Shown here: positions 60,457-64,000 of the stretch, piece after piece
Position numbering within the stretch: the first letter of the stretch is position 1
Layout: each line of letters begins with the position of its first letter
Assembly (NCBI GenBank): GCA_963853835.1
Contig: OY970825.1
Coordinates: 26,722,835 to 26,786,834 of the forward strand
Length of the DNA stretch: 64,000 nucleotides
DNA from: Calendula officinalis
Taxonomy: Eukaryota > Streptophyta > Magnoliopsida > Asterales > Asteraceae
Direction: 5' to 3'
Translations under genes and position numbers: made by a program
The notes under the pieces: model-generated
Told to the model about the DNA's origin: nothing
The model's database searches: none
The model's input: the letters and a program-made list of their open reading frames with translations, nothing else

Positions 60457-62600
60457 CTGGAAATTAAATTAAACTAAAATTAATATAATAATTAATAATA
60501 ATAATAATAATATCATTATTAGAGTAATGATAATAAGAAGAAAGAGAAACATACCGATAGTGAGTAAGTCATATCCCCCATGATAGCCAAATTGATTTTC
60601 AGATTCAATAGAATAACATATATTTTGTAATTTAAAGCTAAGAAACATGTCGTAGAGTAGTCCGAATAACGAGAATTAAATATAAAGACATCAAAAGCCA
60701 TAAGTTAATATTTTTGCCAACAATCTGTAAATTTTGAAGAAAAACAAAACGTTATATAACCATAAACGATATGGTGGTATCGACCAGTAAAGCAAGAAGA
60801 AGAAAATCAATATTAAATTAAAAAGATAAATTACTTGCAAGAGCTCTTCTTTGATTGGCCGGAGAATCCAAAATCTAGGGAGGTGTGTGAGATGGACGGC
60901 GAGTGGCGACTGCCAGGCAATCGAGTAGGTCATATAAAATATTGGTGAAAATTAATGGGAGGAGAATTAATTTTCAAAGAACAGCAGTAACTATTTTGAA
61001 ACAATAATTTAATTTACAAATTTCCATAATAGTCACTCCCTTAATATATACTCCACATATATCGGGTGTGTTTGGGCCTAGCTTATCAAGCAGCTTGTTT
61101 AAGACTATAATGGGCTGACTTTTTATTTACGGAATATTCTTTCCATCTTTTACTCATTTCTCTAATAAAATTTTGTAGCACAAGTTTTTTTTATTTCTTT
61201 AATTTCATGTTTTCCTTAAATTTTGTCCAAAAAAAACTCATTTCTTTAATTAGAGAGACCACTTAAAAAATTATATTATTAGCATGAACCCCATCATTAA
61301 CTATCTATTCTAAAACATTATCTCTTTTCAAATAATCTTATAATTTAATCAAAAATATTAACAAGGAGTCCAACACTAACCATCTACAAAATTCTTCTCC
61401 AAACATAAAAGATGACACAAGTTTGAATCTATTTCAATCTCCTCCGTATTACTTATGTTTCTTTATTTTTTCTTTGTATTTCTTTTTGTAAATTCATTAT
61501 TCTTTTCCCCTTTATATTTTTTATTTTCTTCGCGGTAAAACTCACATCTTCTTTCTATTGTATTTACCATTTATATAATTTACTAGGTTATAACTCACAT
61601 CTTCTTTCTATTGTATTTCTATTGAAAAATCACGGGTTGTCAATAATTATGGAATAGGAGCTTAAAGATCATATAAACATGAAAAATTTTAAGATTACAT
61701 AATAATAAAATGATAAACATGGAATAACAAATAAAATAAAATATAAATAAATATAAATATAAATGTTCCATGGCCACAAAACAATCTCTTTAACAAAAAG
61801 AACGATTACGGAATAATATTTATAACAAATCAACTTTTAGATTTTCTAGATTTTTAAGAAACTTTACCATCAAGTGAATTCCGTAATGCACTTTTGTAAA
61901 AAAAATGTATAAATCTAAGTCTAAATATATAAACGATTTACATATGAATGTTTTGAACTCTACATTGTACTAATGAGAGAAAGCCCATTAATCCTAAAGG
62001 TTTTTTTTGTTTAATCATCTTTATAGAAATTGGCATTGCAATTTCGTCAGGAATAATGGGCTTATAGCTTAAGCTCAAATTGAAATTTTAAAATCTTAAA
62101 AAAATTGAAAAGGTAATAATATAAAATAATATCAGAATAACAGTTATACATACTGATATCAATTTAAAACAGACTTACATATTGGTAAATGACTTTTAAG
62201 TCAACTTAACCACACTAACAGGCTTTTAAGTTGAGTTTTAAGTCAATTTGACTTTTAATCCCGTCAAATTACCAATAGATTAGCCAATAAGTAGAGCTTT
62301 AAGTCAATTTAATTAATCTGCTTGTGCTTTGCAATTTGTGACTCTACATATGGTTTAAAAATGGGTGCTATAATTTATCAGTGACTTCATTTTAATTTTG
62401 GTTTGCGTCATACCCTCTAAATTGGAAATTGGAAATACCTATTAATTTGATATATTTCATCATGATTTGAGTTAGTCAGCAACACGGCTAAAGTTTACAA
62501 GCCACTTCTTGAAGCAAAGCTAGAATAGTCGTGGGCGGAGTACCTTAAATTTCCAAAATTAAATGAAATAAAAGTCAACATTTATTCATTTAAACAGTGA

Positions 62601-62738
62601 TCGTGAAACAGGTGATTAGTTGTCCCACAAGGTTATGGGTTCAAGTCCTAATATGGACAAAATAGTGGTGGAATTTATTCCCTATAGATGATGTCACTGT
62701 CTAGGCTCGTTACTAACTGGTCGTTCAAAAAAGAAAAA
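62601..62738 (+). mobile_element. SINE copy related to 24341-24491
   Basis: Plus-strand unit with B-box-like GGGTTCAAGTCC at about 62636-62648, the shared GTCACTGTCTAGGCTCG segment, and an A-rich tail ending near 62738. It is diverged from the copy upstream of SWN; no clear target duplication found. Confidence 0.65.
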
Positions 62739-63884
62739 CCCTAATATATGGGTCAAAAGTCGAAAAGGGTTTGGTTGGCCCGAATTACTATGCTCAAAAT
62801 TTTTAACTTTCTGAATGTGGATTATAAAAATTAGTGTGCCAAATATGATTGTGTTGAAATTTTTTAGGTTATTTAATTATTTTTCAAGAAAATGATTTAG
62901 GAAGTTTTGAGCAAAAAAAGATAACCTGGTCCCATTGTAGCTAGCCTTTTAATTCGAACTATGGATTAAACATAACCCGGATTGACCCGTTTTACCTAAA
63001 TGGGTCAAAATTGCCACCTCTATCATCCACAACTTATAGCATTTAAGTGATTTTAAAAAAATAGAAGGTTTTATATAATAACAAACTTGATCCGTTTGTA
63101 TTTATCTAACTTATCTTATTACACCCATTAGGTATAAAACATAACCCTGATCAACCCAGCCGTACTTAAAGAGTTGACCCATTTCCATGTTTTTTCTTAG
63201 TGTATTACTGAATTTCTATTTATCTTTATAAACATACTTCAATGGCATCCATTTACTATAATTTCAAGTTGCAATTTGGATCCTCATAATTACTATGATT
63301 GTACTTGACTAAACCGATCAACATGTTCATCAGTTAATGGCCTAAAATGTATTCTGGTAGCTGTTTAAATAGGAATATTCACAAGTTTCAACACAGTTTG
63401 ACTAATTTTAAAAGAAGTCAAAATAATTATCACCTTGCTAAAAGTTAATAGAAATAGACTGCAAATTATCTCAACCCAATTTGTATTTATGTATCAATGG
63501 TTTACAGCAAATAGAAATAGACAATTCAAAACACTGCAATTTTACAAACAATTTGTGTCAAATAAGTAAGAATGAATTGATATGTAAGCATTGGTGATTT
63601 AAAATTGACCTGTTTGAAGAACTTCAAATCATGTGTAGAAAACGAACATGTTCCAATCAATAAACGGCTGGAAATTTGTGAATAAAAACCTAAACCTTAC
63701 AAATTTTTATATAGACACAAACTTAGAATTATTCGAGCGATACCTTTGACTATAAAAATTTCGTATCAAACATGTTGTATATACCTTCAAAATTAGCGAG
63801 TAATAAAAATAGGTTTAGATTAATACAAGAAACATAGGTAATTAGGAGTGATTGTTCAATCATACGGATCTGAGCAGAACGGTG

Positions 63885-63923
63885 CCACGTGGAAGTTAAG
63901 GATCTAAAAAAATGACACGTGGC
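63885..63923. promoter_or_regulatory. Pair of G-box / ABRE-like motifs
   Basis: CCACGTGG at 63885-63892 and ACACGTGGC at 63915-63923, 30 bp apart. Such pairs bind bZIP/bHLH factors in plant promoters. A gene beginning beyond the window on the plus strand would be the natural target, but none is visible. Confidence 0.4.
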
Positions 63924-64000
63924 TTAAAAGGGTTTGTTTTATTTTATTATATTAGTAGATTAAAATCACATGGTTTTACATTTAAGAAGTAAGTTCCATT

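Larger units (their letters stand above)
60457..64000. other. AT-rich intergenic DNA with repeat remnants
   Basis: No supported gene. Small minus-strand frames at 60519-60933 show no recognised domain. A GGGTGTGTTTGGGCCTAGCTTAT segment at about 61065 resembles one end of a MITE but no partner end was found. TTTTAAGTCAA words cluster at 62190-62310. A SINE copy (62601-62738) and two G-boxes (63885-63923) are listed separately. Confidence 0.45.

Noticed and set aside
60519..60933. Two minus-strand frames as upstream exons of the helicase fragment
   Set aside because: A donor-like site exists near 60553, but no phase gives a continuous reading into the helicase frame and the residues resemble no helicase motif.
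61062..61140. MITE with GGGTGTGTTTGGG terminus
   Set aside because: Only one end is visible; no matching inverted end was found downstream.

Overview
The window is nuclear DNA of a flowering plant, most likely a eudicot. It is AT-rich, its genes are split by GT-AG introns, and it holds LTR retrotransposons primed by initiator tRNA-Met, Tekay-type chromovirus polyproteins, hAT, Mutator and Stowaway MITEs, a LINE, SINEs and a Helitron helicase remnant. Protein style and repeat types suggest an asterid such as Asteraceae, but that is a guess.

Five single-copy type genes lie in the first 35 kb, with strands alternating: a membrane-anchored cyclophilin of the CYP21-3/CYP21-4 type (6286-8464, minus), DEAD-box helicase RH24 (18620-21835, plus), a D27-family carotenoid isomerase (22237-23719, minus), the Polycomb methyltransferase SWINGER (24920-30833, plus) and a six-bladed-propeller/NHL-type membrane protein (31447-34741, minus). 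All exons could be joined in frame with plausible splice sites. CYP21 and RH24 are divergent; about 10 kb separates them, nearly all of it a non-autonomous LTR element and the foldback repeat it landed in. RH24 and D27 are tail to tail, D27 and SWN head to head, SWN and the NHL gene tail to tail.

Region by region: 1-6285 is repeat-rich intergenic DNA (5'-truncated LINE, hAT MITE, Mutator MITE, SINE-like unit). 6286-9010 is the cyclophilin gene. 9607-17955 is the foldback element cut in two by a 7.6-kb gag-only LTR element (TSD TCGGC). 18430-34741 is the gene-rich core, with MITEs in the NHL intron and repeat fragments in a SWN intron. 34862-35812 holds a Stowaway MITE and a near-perfect 46-bp hairpin.

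35959-59829 is a 23.9-kb block of nested and tandem LTR elements bounded on both outer sides by TAAAT. It contains two near-identical copies of a Ty3/gypsy chromovirus on the minus strand. One has a single uninterrupted 1547-codon gag-pol frame; the other carries a nonsense change and a one-base insertion. Between them sits a rearranged copy of the same non-autonomous LTR family found at 9867-17496, joined to a broken pol fragment through a 3-bp microhomology. The block lies 46 bp from a Helitron/PIF1 helicase fragment. 60457-64000 is AT-rich, with a second SINE copy and a pair of G-box motifs near the end.

I see no novel gene system of the kind a microbial island would hold. The most unusual content is the tandem/nested LTR array, the gag-only LTR family with structured microrepeats and chromovirus-like termini, and a non-canonical GC-AG intron inside the SET domain of SWN.
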